Part shown: positions 35,353-44,704 of the stretch, piece after piece
Numbering within the stretch: position 1 is the stretch's first letter
Layout of the letters: the number at the start of each line of letters is the position of its first letter
Source: DAIDKA01 sp035487155
Lineage (GTDB): Bacteria > Pseudomonadota > Gammaproteobacteria > Steroidobacterales > Steroidobacteraceae
Length of the DNA stretch: 64,000 nucleotides
Reading direction: 5' to 3'
NCBI GenBank assembly: GCA_035487155.1
Contig: DATHMK010000050.1
Coordinates: 62,001-126,000 of the forward strand
Position numbers and translations under genes: made by a program
Notes under the pieces: model-generated
What the model saw: only the letters and a program-made list of their open reading frames with translations
What the model was told of the DNA's origin: nothing
Databases searched by the model: none

Positions 35353-36314
35353 ACCCGCCAGACCGCGCCGGCCAGTCTCTCCCAGCCATCCCCTGCCACG
35401 CCGGTGGGTTGCAGCATCAGCAAACCGGCTCGAATCCGCAACTTCGCACGGCGTGCCGCGGCGACCTCGGTCGGATCGAGTGTATACATGAAGAACTTGC
35501 GACCCGCCGCAGCGCTGGCCGCCGCCAGGCGCGCAATATTGCGCGCTCTTTTGGCGCCGGGGCACACCAGCAGCTGCAGCCGATCGGTTCCATTGACGGG
35601 CTCGATCGCAGCATACGAATCGTGGGCCAGACGCACGATGCGAACCTTGTGCGGCCGTTGCAGGAACTGCTGTCGCCAGTCTGCGGCGTGCTCATAGTGA
35701 AAATGCGCCCGCGGTGTTTGGCAGGCGTCCAACTCCGCCGGGGTCCGTCGCGCCAACGACTCGAAGGCTGACATCAGATCTTCCCGGCGCTGGGGCAGTC
35801 CCGGGCAGCCGCGCCCGGCCGGCGTGGCAACGGACCCATGGGTGACGCGTGGACCATCAGGTGAAACCAGATAGTAACTGGGAATGGCCCGCGCACCCAG
35901 GCGGATCAGGCCACGGCCACTGGCGTTGTCGCGCCTCACAAACCCCAAGGCTGCCACGCAGGACTTCTCCCGGCAGCGTTCCAGAGCGGTTTGCAGCAGC
36001 GCCGGATAGTGTCCCCGACCGCGTTCGGTGGCCAACGTGGCTCCGGCACTCAGGACCGCGACTTCGACGGGTGGCCCGCTGCCGACGCCGATCTGCCGGT
36101 AGCACACGGTCATGCCGGAGAGGATGCGCAGACCTTCGGCGCGGACCAGGATATCGGAGCGCTGGGAATTGAACCCGCGCGCCATATACCAGTCATAGGA
36201 GGCCGCATCCCATTGCCCTGGAAAGGCCTGGTTGAGAAATTCGATGTAGCGCGCGCAATCCAACCAGGGGGGGTTGATCTGAACGGGGCCATCTGAGCAG
36301 GACTGCGGCGACAT
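35331..36314 (-). CDS. GNAT-like acyltransferase, last gene of the glycan-like operon
   Basis: 327 residues. The N-terminal half has a GNAT core: VEVAVLSAGATLATERGRGHYPALLQTALERC (RGRGHYPAL is the acetyl-CoA loop) and GRGLIRLGARAIPSYYLV. The C-terminal half (about 200-320) resembles a second, weaker GNAT unit (HKVRIVRLAHDSYAAIEP). No signal peptide is present. In an operon with a glycosyltransferase and a deacetylase, acetylation or acylation of a sugar nucleotide or glycan is plausible but unproven. ATG 36314 overlaps the stop of the deacetylase gene by one base, which decides the start. Confidence 0.7.
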   Translation of the reverse strand: MSPQSCSDGPVQINPPWLDCARYIEFLNQAFPGQWDAASYDWYMARGFNSQRSDILVRAEGLRILSGMTVCYRQIGVGSGPPVEVAVLSAGATLATERGRGHYPALLQTALERCREKSCVAALGFVRRDNASGRGLIRLGARAIPSYYLVSPDGPRVTHGSVATPAGRGCPGLPQRREDLMSAFESLARRTPAELDACQTPRAHFHYEHAADWRQQFLQRPHKVRIVRLAHDSYAAIEPVNGTDRLQLLVCPGAKRARNIARLAAASAAAGRKFFMYTLDPTEVAAARRAKLRIRAGLLMLQPTGVAGDGWERLAGAVWRVQSGDRM

Positions 36315-37285
36315 CACGGCTGGGCTCGAAATCGCTCGGCGACCTCGGAAAGGTGCGCCCACCACAGCTGACCGGCGAAACGTCGCTCCAATACAGTGAA
36401 CAGCAGATCGAGATAATTGCAGTAGAGCTCGTCCAGCCCATCGGCCATCACATGCCGACCATCGGTCTTGAATATATGCGCCTTGATGTGCAGCAGGCCG
36501 CCCATTTCCAGGATTTCAACAGCGCGTTCGACAGCTGAGGTCGCCTGGAAATTGCACGGCAAGTGCACCAGCCGCCCACTTCCGACGGTCTGCGGATGAA
36601 TCAGTGATACGCCATTAAGTCCGTTCATCGCTGTGAGCGCCGCAGGTGATACCGCAGTGCGCAGATCGCGTGCCGAGGTGATGAACTGGAATCCAAGGCG
36701 GCTCAGCGCAGCGATCAGTGCCGGCGGGGCGTTCCAGGCGGGAGGCACATAACCGCGAACGAACCTGAGCTTGGCAAGCGCAAAGATCTCCAGGCCGCGC
36801 TGTACGATGGCCGCACAGTGTTCCTCCTCCTGGTCCTGGAATTCGACGGCGCGGCGTGGTCCGACATGCGCATGATGCAATCCGTGTGGCACGATCTCGC
36901 AACGCTCAAGCCCGTTCAGAAAGGCCACGAACTCGGGATGCCGATCGAGGCGGAACCGGCCCGGGGGCTGCAGGCGGCTGTGGTGGACCAAGCGGTTGAT
37001 CCAGGGGATATGCCGCAGCAGCACCCCGTCGGCGACCAGCGAGTCCAGTCGCCAATCCGGGGTCACGCACAGCGTCGCCTTGAGATGCCGATGACGCCGC
37101 TGCAGGCGCAGCAGTCGTCCCATTGCGCCCGCCTCCAGGTCTCCCCCGGCCTCGTAGGCATCGCGTGAAGTCGCGGGATGAATGTCATCCACGCTGAAAC
37201 AGATCGCCGCAGTCTTGCCGGCGGGCAGCCAATGCGCCACCTTGGGCGGCGATGGAGCCTCCAGGACGGCGCTGGCGCCGCTCAT
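36314..37285 (-). CDS. Polysaccharide deacetylase-like (NodB/DUF2334-type) protein
   Basis: 323 residues. Motif 1 SVDDIHP (31-37) has the two Asp of NodB-fold hydrolases; motif 2 VPHGLHHAHVG (about 132-142) gives the metal-binding His pair; motif 3 RGYVPPAWNAP (about 178-188) stands for the RxPY-type loop. The order and spacing match NodB-like deacetylases, though the motifs differ from canonical chitin/peptidoglycan deacetylases. No clear signal peptide, so it may act on cytosolic or inner-leaflet substrates. ATG 37285 lies in an ATGA overlap with the upstream stop. Confidence 0.78.
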   Translation of the reverse strand: MSGASAVLEAPSPPKVAHWLPAGKTAAICFSVDDIHPATSRDAYEAGGDLEAGAMGRLLRLQRRHRHLKATLCVTPDWRLDSLVADGVLLRHIPWINRLVHHSRLQPPGRFRLDRHPEFVAFLNGLERCEIVPHGLHHAHVGPRRAVEFQDQEEEHCAAIVQRGLEIFALAKLRFVRGYVPPAWNAPPALIAALSRLGFQFITSARDLRTAVSPAALTAMNGLNGVSLIHPQTVGSGRLVHLPCNFQATSAVERAVEILEMGGLLHIKAHIFKTDGRHVMADGLDELYCNYLDLLFTVLERRFAGQLWWAHLSEVAERFRAQP

Positions 37286-39498
37286 GCCGCTGAACTGCCG
37301 CTGCGCGCGATCGCGGGCAGCGGCTCCTGCGAGCTTGTTGCGGCTTTCGAAGCCTGTGACTGGCCGTTCGGGATGGCGGGAGCCTCGGTGATCCAGCGCT
37401 CGGCGTCGGCAGCCGACAGGCCGCGCGAGAAGTAGTATCCCTGGTACAGGTCGCACGCGGTCAGACTGACCAGCTCATACTGAGAGGGTGTCTCGATACC
37501 TTCCACAATGGATTGCATGCCGAGATAAGTCACCAGGTCGATCAAAGCCTTCAGGAATCCGAAATCCCGAGCATCCACATCGATGCGCTCGACGAACGAG
37601 CGATCGATCTTGACTCCCTTCAGTGGCAGCGAACGCAGATGATTCAAGGAAGAATACCCGGTACCGAAATCATCCAGCCACGCTCCGACCTCCATGTCGG
37701 CCAGTCGCTGCAGCGTGCGCGCCGCGCCCTGGATATCCTGCACCAGGGTCGACTCCGTCAGTTCCACCACCAGCTGCCTGCCCGGCAGGTCGAATTCCTC
37801 CAGCACCGCGGCGATCTCCTCCACCAGCTGCGGCCGCAGGAACGCCTCCGCAGACAGATTGAAGTTCACGAACAGATCCGCGTGACCGGCGCGGCGCCAC
37901 GCCGACATCTGGCGCGCGGCCTCGCGCATCACCCAGGTGTTCAGCCGATGCGACAGGCCGGCCTGCAGCGCAATCGGCACGAATCGTCCCGGGTACAGCA
38001 GGCCTTCGGTGGGGTGATTCCAGCGTATCAGCGCCTCGAATCCGGCCACCGTCCTCGCCACCGGGACGACAAAGGGTTCGTACTCCAGCATGAACTGGTT
38101 CTCCTCGAAGGCGCGGTCCAGATCGACTTCCAGTTGCATGCGGGTGATGGACTCCTTGGCCGTGGAGGAGTCGAACAGGCAGAAGCGCGCCGGCGCATCA
38201 CGGGCCACGGCGCTTAGCGCCGCGTTCGCATGATCGAGCAGGGTTTCGGCATTCTCATAGCCGGAGGAAGTCGCCGTGATTCCCACGCTGGGGTGCAGCA
38301 GGAAGGTGTGGCTGTCGAGGACGATGGGGGCCTGTACGACGTTGATGACCGCCTTGGCCAGCTCCTCACAGTGTTTGGAATCCGCATCCGCCAGGGGAAC
38401 CGCCAGCTGGAACTCGCCGGTGCGGTACAACAGATCCTTTGCCGGCAGTACCGACTGGATGCGCTGCGCCGCCATCACCAGGACGCGCGAGGCGAGCTGG
38501 GCACCGAAGGAGCTGGTGATGTGCTCGATGCGATCGAAACCTATGGCCATCATACCCAGGGTTGCCTGCCTTGACTGCCGCATCGAATCCAGGACTGCTT
38601 CGATCCTGCGCAGCAACGCGCTGCGGTTACCGAGGCCGGTGAAACTGTCGAACTGGCTCGCCATCTGCAGCCGCGCTTCCAGTTCCGTCAGGTGCTCCAG
38701 GGTCTTGCCGTACTGAACGTTGAGCTCGCGACGGCGCCTTTGCGCCTCGGCCAGATTGTCCTGGGCCGCTCTCAAGCCCTGGCCCCGCAGCACCTCGCAC
38801 GATACCCAAAGCACGAGTCCCAACATCACCAGCAGTGCCGGAGTCAGGAATCCTCCGAGGCCGGTATGGCTTGCCTGGCGCGCGGCACGCAGCTCCAGCA
38901 GTGAGCCACCGGCACGCAATGGAAGCGTGGCGGTGGCCTCCAGGCGGGCGCCGTCGGTCTGATACAGCGCGCTGGCGCCCGATACGTCAAAGAGCTGCAG
39001 CCGGTAACCCTCCCGCACCATCTGCGCCACATGGGGCTGCGCCATCAGAACGTCGAGGAGTTCCCAGGTACCGCTCCATCCGGCACCGGTGCCCCTGTCA
39101 CGCAGCGCCAGCACCACCACATTTGGGCCCTGCGCCGTCGCAAACGGCCCCAGCAGCACCGAGCCATTGGCAAAGCGGCGCGCCTGCAGTGCGCGACGCA
39201 GAGTCGTAGCGGCGACCGGCGACGTTTCGCCCGGGGCCTCGCGATTGCCGGTGGCGGCCAGACGCCAGGGATGCCAGTGGCCCATGGAACGCGTTTGTTC
39301 AGCGGCGCCCAGCGCGCGCTCACCCCGATCGAGTTCTGCGTCGACTTCGCGGCTCACTGAGGCCAGCAGATTCTGCAGATGCAGCCGCTCGCGTGCCGAC
39401 TCCAGCTGGTAGCGGGTCCTCACCATCGCCAGCGCCAGCGTCAGGGCCAGCAGCGACCCCAGGGCGAGCGGCAGATAGCGGCGCAGTTGCATATTCAT
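37282..39498 (-). CDS. Membrane GGDEF(degenerate)-EAL c-di-GMP protein
   Basis: 738 residues: helix 1 (about 9-26), a periplasmic sensor region (about 30-212, CSS/CHASE-like in size), helix 2 (about 215-235), a coiled coil, a GGDEF-fold domain (about 285-445), then EAL (about 455-705). The GGDEF motif is replaced by TGEF (360-363), so synthesis is unlikely; GTP binding could still control the EAL domain. The EAL site is intact: EAL (488-490), DDFGTGYSSL, KIDRSF, EGIET. It is predicted to hydrolyse c-di-GMP in response to a periplasmic cue. Coupled by ATGA to the deacetylase gene. Confidence 0.9.
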   Translation of the reverse strand: MNMQLRRYLPLALGSLLALTLALAMVRTRYQLESARERLHLQNLLASVSREVDAELDRGERALGAAEQTRSMGHWHPWRLAATGNREAPGETSPVAATTLRRALQARRFANGSVLLGPFATAQGPNVVVLALRDRGTGAGWSGTWELLDVLMAQPHVAQMVREGYRLQLFDVSGASALYQTDGARLEATATLPLRAGGSLLELRAARQASHTGLGGFLTPALLVMLGLVLWVSCEVLRGQGLRAAQDNLAEAQRRRRELNVQYGKTLEHLTELEARLQMASQFDSFTGLGNRSALLRRIEAVLDSMRQSRQATLGMMAIGFDRIEHITSSFGAQLASRVLVMAAQRIQSVLPAKDLLYRTGEFQLAVPLADADSKHCEELAKAVINVVQAPIVLDSHTFLLHPSVGITATSSGYENAETLLDHANAALSAVARDAPARFCLFDSSTAKESITRMQLEVDLDRAFEENQFMLEYEPFVVPVARTVAGFEALIRWNHPTEGLLYPGRFVPIALQAGLSHRLNTWVMREAARQMSAWRRAGHADLFVNFNLSAEAFLRPQLVEEIAAVLEEFDLPGRQLVVELTESTLVQDIQGAARTLQRLADMEVGAWLDDFGTGYSSLNHLRSLPLKGVKIDRSFVERIDVDARDFGFLKALIDLVTYLGMQSIVEGIETPSQYELVSLTACDLYQGYYFSRGLSAADAERWITEAPAIPNGQSQASKAATSSQEPLPAIARSGSSAA

Positions 39499-39503
39499 GC
39501 GTA

Positions 39504-40835
39504 CTAGGCAGCGGCTGGCGACGCCACCGTTTCCTGGAGACGCACAATGGAGAGTTCGCCAATGCTCGCTGCCACCCGTTCACGGCGCATGCAGGCGAGA
39601 TAGCGGTGGCCGCGCCAGTCCAGAATCCGACGCGCCGAGTCCAGCGGCGCGATATCCCACCACCGCGCCTCCCCGGTGCCGAACAGCGTGCTCGCCGCGA
39701 CCCCCTGCGCATCATTTCCCAGCAGCTGCAGCGCCGCGCGGTTCAGGAAGGCGACGCAGCCACGCGAATTGATGGCGAAGACCGGCTCTGCGACGGCATC
39801 CACTGCCCCGCGCCAGCAGATCTCATCACAGCTTTCGATACTCAGCGACGCGAACTGTGAGGCGCCCGAACCCATCAGCTCCGCACGTATACGCAGTACC
39901 ACTTCCTGCCCGCGCACCGTGGCGCCCTGTACTTCCTCCCCGCCCGTCTGTATCAGACGCCTGATGACTGCGGGATAGGCGAAGTCAATGGTATCCAGCA
40001 GGAACTGCCCGGTGGCATTCTGGATCTCGAAGGCCTGCAGCAGGCGCTGGCTGGCGTTTAGGATGCGCCCGGTAGCGACCGAAACCAGCACTGCGGCGTA
40101 CGGCGCACGTACGATGAGCAGGGTGTTGGATTCCTTCAGAAGCTCCAGCTCCTGCTGTCGGGCTGCAACCTGGGCGGCCGCAAGCCGCGATGGCCCCACC
40201 AGCGCCCGCGCCGTGTTACTCAAAGCAAAGCCGATGACGCCAACGCAAATCACCATCACCAGTTCGTAGTCCGGCGAGGTATTGACGTCCGGAAAGGCCG
40301 CTGCGCTGCGCGGCATCCAGGCCGGTAGGCTGTAGGAAGGCCCAATGCTGGTCGTGTACCTCGCGGCAATGAAGGAATTAGTGTCGGGCGAGAGCAGCAG
40401 CCCCGAGATCAGAACGGCCAGCAGGGCCGCCATGGCCGCCTGCTGCTGCCAGAAGCCCAGCACCAGTGCCGCCGGCAGCAGCGGCAATACGATGAAGAGG
40501 GGAAACAGGGGTTGCTGCAGGCCCCCGAAGAAATGCCAGCTCACCCCCATCAGCAGGGCACCGACAAACTGCGACGCGAGTGCAAAGCCCTGCAATTGCG
40601 CGGCAGAAGTGGCCCGATATCCCTGCGAAGCGATCACCAGCTGCGTGAGGGCCAGCACGGTCAAGGTCCAGATGATGGGCCCCACGTTGACCTGGACCAA
40701 TCCAAAGTAACCGCACAACACGGACAGCGCCGCCGCCAGCAACGTGGTCAGCGTCCAGGTGTTGTCGAACATGCCCTTATGCCGGCGCAGCTCATTGAGC
40801 GCCGCAGCGGAATCCGCGAATGGCACGGCACTCAC
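39504..40835 (-). CDS. Multi-helix membrane sensor with C-terminal PAS-like domains
   Basis: 443 residues. Five or six membrane helices occupy about 25-215 (for example TLTTLLAAALSVLCGYFGLV and PLFIVLPLLPAALVLGF). After a short helical linker come two PAS-like units (about 235-320, with APYAAVLVSVATGRILNAS, and about 335-430, with AVDAVAEPVFAINSRGCVAFLNRAA). There is no kinase, cyclase or other output domain, so it probably works with a partner such as the EAL protein 5 bp downstream. I cannot assign it to a named family. Confidence 0.7.
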   Translation of the reverse strand: MSAVPFADSAAALNELRRHKGMFDNTWTLTTLLAAALSVLCGYFGLVQVNVGPIIWTLTVLALTQLVIASQGYRATSAAQLQGFALASQFVGALLMGVSWHFFGGLQQPLFPLFIVLPLLPAALVLGFWQQQAAMAALLAVLISGLLLSPDTNSFIAARYTTSIGPSYSLPAWMPRSAAAFPDVNTSPDYELVMVICVGVIGFALSNTARALVGPSRLAAAQVAARQQELELLKESNTLLIVRAPYAAVLVSVATGRILNASQRLLQAFEIQNATGQFLLDTIDFAYPAVIRRLIQTGGEEVQGATVRGQEVVLRIRAELMGSGASQFASLSIESCDEICWRGAVDAVAEPVFAINSRGCVAFLNRAALQLLGNDAQGVAASTLFGTGEARWWDIAPLDSARRILDWRGHRYLACMRRERVAASIGELSIVRLQETVASPAAA

Positions 40836-42103
40836 GGCGCACCCGTCAGCGTGTAGGTACCGATCACCGGGGTATCAAGCCGGTTGCCCTTGAGTATGTT
40901 GGCTTCGAGCCGCGGGGCTGCCTTGATGCGCTTCGGGCCATTCACGAGATCCAACTGCCGCAAGGCCGCCCCGTGACTTCCAGTAATCGTGTTCCGCTGC
41001 AGCAGCGGCGCACCGCCAATGATGGTGATGGCATCGGCGGCCGTATCCGTGATGCTATTGTCCGCAATGAGCGGTACCAGCTGCGGCTGGCCGCCTATTG
41101 ACACGATGCCCAGACCGTTGTGAGTGAGCGTGTTGCCCGAGACGGTCACGTCACTGTCGCGAAGGGAGATCGCGGTCGATGAATTGTCGAAGATCCTATT
41201 TCGGGTCAGGACGACCGCATTTCCCGCACTCACCGACACGGCCGTACCGCCCGAATCGTGTATCTCACTGTCCTCCAGGCGTGCCGCGCCGCCGAGCACC
41301 AGCATGGCGGATTCCCGATTGCCGACGAACCGGCTCCTCTGGACGCTGATCAACTGATTGGCGACCACCACGCCGCTGGTGTTGCTTTCGAACAGGCTGT
41401 CGGCGATGCGCGCCCTTTCCTTGCCTGCCACCACCGGCCCGTGCGTGGCGGCCGGGGCAACCAGCCAGAACCCGGCGCGGCTATTGGCGCGGAATGTGCT
41501 GGTGAGAACCGTCAGGTTGTGGACGTCAGACTCGGCCAGCAGCCCCGTTTCGTTGCCGGTCAGGAGCGCTGCGCGGATGATGCAATCGGCGGCGCCCGCA
41601 CCGATCAGGATGCCCACCTTCGAATCGCTCACGGTCACGGACTCAAGTCTTACGCCGGCAGCGTTGACCATGATCCCGAAGCCACGGGCATGGATCAGCG
41701 TCAGTCCCGTGATCAGCGTATTTGGGCTATTGATCTGCAGTACCGCGCCGGTTTGCTGTCGGCTGGCATCGATGATGCCCGCGCCGGCCGCGCCTTGCAG
41801 CTCCACGCCGCGCGGATTGACGAGGGCGGGCAACGCCGATTCGGTCGCAATGCGCTGCGCCGTGATGCGGATCCGGGCGTGCGTGGAGAGCCGGTCGGCC
41901 GCCAGAATGGCGTCGCGCAACGTTCCCGGGCCAGCATCGCCTGTACCGGTCACGACAAAATCCGGGGCCTCGCTGCGCGCGGCGCCACCGGCACCGGGCG
42001 AGAAACGGTTCGCCATCAGTCCCATCAACAGCAGACAGGCGCATATCATCGCCCCGGCACCCAGCGCCCAGCGGCGCCGGTCGAGCATCTGCAGCGCGCT
42101 CAT
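40832..42103 (-). CDS. Exported right-handed beta-helix repeat protein
   Basis: 423 residues. An N-terminal membrane anchor or uncleaved signal (about 12-31) is followed by a parallel beta-helix with at least twelve coils, each containing an I/V-rich strand and an Asn/Ser/Thr turn (for example GGTAVSVSAGNAVVLTRNRIF, then NSSTAISLRDSDVTVSGNTL). Pectate-lyase, C5-epimerase (AlgG) and NosD-type proteins share this fold; no catalytic set can be identified by eye. It would sit in the periplasm, where it could modify or guide a polymer. It overlaps both neighbours by 4 bp. Confidence 0.82.
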   Translation of the reverse strand: MSALQMLDRRRWALGAGAMICACLLLMGLMANRFSPGAGGAARSEAPDFVVTGTGDAGPGTLRDAILAADRLSTHARIRITAQRIATESALPALVNPRGVELQGAAGAGIIDASRQQTGAVLQINSPNTLITGLTLIHARGFGIMVNAAGVRLESVTVSDSKVGILIGAGAADCIIRAALLTGNETGLLAESDVHNLTVLTSTFRANSRAGFWLVAPAATHGPVVAGKERARIADSLFESNTSGVVVANQLISVQRSRFVGNRESAMLVLGGAARLEDSEIHDSGGTAVSVSAGNAVVLTRNRIFDNSSTAISLRDSDVTVSGNTLTHNGLGIVSIGGQPQLVPLIADNSITDTAADAITIIGGAPLLQRNTITGSHGAALRQLDLVNGPKRIKAAPRLEANILKGNRLDTPVIGTYTLTGAP

Positions 42104-43509
42104 GCCAGGCCACCTTTAGGAGCAATGTGGCTCCTGCATCCCGCATCATTGTCATAATGGTCGGCGTATAGGCGCCGACCCGAGACGCGCAACGCCAACA
42201 GATTGAAGTAGCCGATGGTCGTGGGTATGTACTGCAGCAGTCCGTAGAAGCTGTAGAAGGGCACCGTGGCCAGATGCCGCCGGCGCTCCCCGCGCGGCAA
42301 TGCCGCAAGGCAGGCCAGAAACAGGATCAGCGTCGACTTGCCATACCACAGACAGAACAGCAGCGGCTCATTCCAGGGCCGCAGGGGAAGCCACTGGGTC
42401 AGCAGCAGGTCATCCAGGGCCTTCAGCAAGCTCATGGCCAGCAGCACGGACGACAGCAACTTCAGCGGCAGCAGCAGAACTCCGTTGATGCACAGATAGA
42501 ACACATATTGATAGGCGCCCAGCGGACCGCGGCGCGCGATGGCGAAGATCTGCGGCAGCCTTTCAAAAACCACTTTGGCGCAGCCGAAAGCCCAGCCGAC
42601 GCGCTGCGACAGCAGGTTCTTCCAGGTGGCCTTGGCCTGCGTCTCGATGATCAACCGGTCGTCGTAGTAGATGCGCTCACCTACTTCGAGCAGCAACAGT
42701 GAATTCTCGAAGTCCTCGGCATACACCGAAAGGCTGTGCCGATTCAGGGCGGCTTCCAGCGCCACCCGGCTGTAGACCGAGACGCCGGAGTTGCAACACA
42801 GTTCGCCGAGGCTCTTGCGCCCCAGGCCACAAGCCAGCTCGTACTCGAAGGCCTGGCATTCCTCCAGCCAGCCGCCGCGGCGCGCCTGGACGCGCGGGGT
42901 ACATGCCGCCGCGCCGCTGCGCTGCAGGTCACTGATCACCTGCTCCAGCGTCGCGCGCTCCATCCCGGGGGCGACGACCCAGCGAACGTCGGGATCCATG
43001 ACCACCACCGTGCGGATCTCGGCCGGCAGAGTCTGCAGCAGGTGGCGCAACGCGGCCGGCTTCTTGCGATTGATGACGCCCGGAAGGCAGTTCCAGCCGT
43101 CCCGGCGCAGGCGCAGCAGCGTATCGTCGCTGGAGGCATCATCGATCAGCCACACCGCTTCCTTGAAGGGCTGCAGCGTCGCTGTGATGCGATCCATGTC
43201 GTCTGCTTCGTCGTGCAGCGATGCGATGATGGCGTAGGGGCTTAAGTCCAGGGCACGTTCGGCTTTGGATATTTCAGGCAACCCAAGCGCGACCGCAGGC
43301 CCCTCGGGCGCCGCCCCATGCACCCTCCTCAGCCACAGTCGCACGATGAGATCGATGACGTCGAACACGAGAATGAGATTCACGAACACGAAGATGACGA
43401 TGCGCGTGCCGCCGCTGAGCAAACCGGCGCTTGCTGCCGCGGCCACCCCTGCGAAACAGACCAATATCACCGCCGCCAGGAGCAACGAATTGTTGGGATT
43501 GGTCTGCAT
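42100..43509 (-). CDS. Membrane GT2 processive-type glycosyltransferase
   Basis: 469 residues. Two N-terminal helices (about 9-30 and 36-58) precede a GT2 catalytic domain: DDAS (123-126) binds the nucleotide, DPDV (172-175) is the DxD metal site, ED (264-265) provides the catalytic base and QRVGW (301-305) is the acceptor motif equivalent to QxxRW of cellulose, hyaluronan and alginate synthases. Three or four C-terminal helices follow (about 325-445). The architecture fits a polymerase that makes and extrudes a glycan across the inner membrane. No PilZ domain is present. Confidence 0.87.
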   Translation of the reverse strand: MQTNPNNSLLLAAVILVCFAGVAAAASAGLLSGGTRIVIFVFVNLILVFDVIDLIVRLWLRRVHGAAPEGPAVALGLPEISKAERALDLSPYAIIASLHDEADDMDRITATLQPFKEAVWLIDDASSDDTLLRLRRDGWNCLPGVINRKKPAALRHLLQTLPAEIRTVVVMDPDVRWVVAPGMERATLEQVISDLQRSGAAACTPRVQARRGGWLEECQAFEYELACGLGRKSLGELCCNSGVSVYSRVALEAALNRHSLSVYAEDFENSLLLLEVGERIYYDDRLIIETQAKATWKNLLSQRVGWAFGCAKVVFERLPQIFAIARRGPLGAYQYVFYLCINGVLLLPLKLLSSVLLAMSLLKALDDLLLTQWLPLRPWNEPLLFCLWYGKSTLILFLACLAALPRGERRRHLATVPFYSFYGLLQYIPTTIGYFNLLALRVSGRRLYADHYDNDAGCRSHIAPKGGLA

Positions 43510-43517
43510 GAACCGGC

Positions 43518-44681
43518 CTAGGCCCGCACCGCCGCCGTGACTTCTTCGCCGACCGATTCCAATGACTTCGCACTGCGAAAAATGGCGATGGTTGGCTTCG
43601 ACAGATGCTTGGCGAAGTGCCCTATATGCTCGATGAAGCTCAAGGTCACCTCACAGCCGCGGGGTGCGATCAGCACATCACGGGCGGTCTTGATGTCCTC
43701 GTCCAGTATCATGCCGATTTCCAGTTCGGCCAACGGAATCTCCGCCCGATCGAACACGGCCCTGTGCGTCTTCTGGGTGGCGCGCAGGCTGTCCAGCAGC
43801 TCCTTCGAGAAATCTCCGGAGGCCTCCAGACTTTCCACAATGGCCTGCGTGCCCAGCCCCTGCGCCTCCAGCCGCTCGGTCTCCAGGGCCAGCCGCAGGA
43901 TGTTCACATGCACCGGATCGGCAGTGGTTCCATCCGGCTCATTCAGCGCAGTCAGTATCGCGCTCACGGGCTCAAGCCGCGGAACGTGGGCGATGACCCG
44001 GATCGCTGCGCGGGTCGCGCTGCGCACTCTGGCAGCATCCTTGGGCTCCAGTTCCTCACCCCTGGCCAGCTGGCGCGTAAGCGACTCCGGCAACGATACG
44101 TGCCCGAGATAGGACAGCAGCGCCGCGACCTCCACCTGCCAGCGGTCGTCGATTTCAAGGTCGATCGCAAGCTCGGAAACCCGTCGCTTCAGGCGCTGGG
44201 CGCGGCCGATCACCGCCGGACTGACCAGGCTCATGATGTCGGTGAGCGCCTTGATAGCCCCCACCAGGGTCCGCTGCAGCAATACCCGCTCGGCCATGAT
44301 GAGTTCGTGCTGGCGGACAGCCTCGTCGATGACGCTCAGGAACTGTTCGGCCGCGCAGGGCTTGGTCAGGAAGCGGAAAATCTGGCCCTCGTTGATGGCC
44401 TTGATCGCGGCCGCCATGTCGGCCTGGCCCGTCAGCAGGATGCGCACCGCGTGCGGGCGCAGGAGCCGCGTATGACGCAGCACCGTGGCGCCGTCCATTT
44501 CCGGCATGCGCATATCGGAGACGACCACTGCCAGATCCTTGACATTGGTCAGTACATTGAGGGCCTCCGCACCGCCGCCGGCCGTCAGCACTTCAAATTT
44601 CTCGCGCAGATGGCGTCGCAGGCCTTCCAGCACCCTTGGCTCATCATCGACGCAGAGGATCTTGTAACGTGAGTCGCTCAT
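43518..44681 (-). CDS. Response regulator with degenerate HD-type output domain
   Basis: 387 residues. REC domain at about 6-125: CVDDEP, phospho-acceptor Asp56 in VSDMRMPEMDG, FLTKPC. The output domain resembles RpfG-type HD regulators in layout, but the HD pair is lost: the usual LLHDIGK reads LLSYLGH (188-194). C-di-GMP hydrolysis is therefore unlikely and a binding or scaffold role more so. The C-terminal 100 residues (about 285-380) are an IGMILDEDIKTARDVLIAPRG-type small domain common in RpfG-like proteins. It follows the PAS kinase by 23 bp, so the pair forms a two-component system. Confidence 0.87.
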   Translation of the reverse strand: MSDSRYKILCVDDEPRVLEGLRRHLREKFEVLTAGGGAEALNVLTNVKDLAVVVSDMRMPEMDGATVLRHTRLLRPHAVRILLTGQADMAAAIKAINEGQIFRFLTKPCAAEQFLSVIDEAVRQHELIMAERVLLQRTLVGAIKALTDIMSLVSPAVIGRAQRLKRRVSELAIDLEIDDRWQVEVAALLSYLGHVSLPESLTRQLARGEELEPKDAARVRSATRAAIRVIAHVPRLEPVSAILTALNEPDGTTADPVHVNILRLALETERLEAQGLGTQAIVESLEASGDFSKELLDSLRATQKTHRAVFDRAEIPLAELEIGMILDEDIKTARDVLIAPRGCEVTLSFIEHIGHFAKHLSKPTIAIFRSAKSLESVGEEVTAAVRA

Positions 44682-44704
44682 GACTGTCTCCTACACCTTT
44701 GGCC

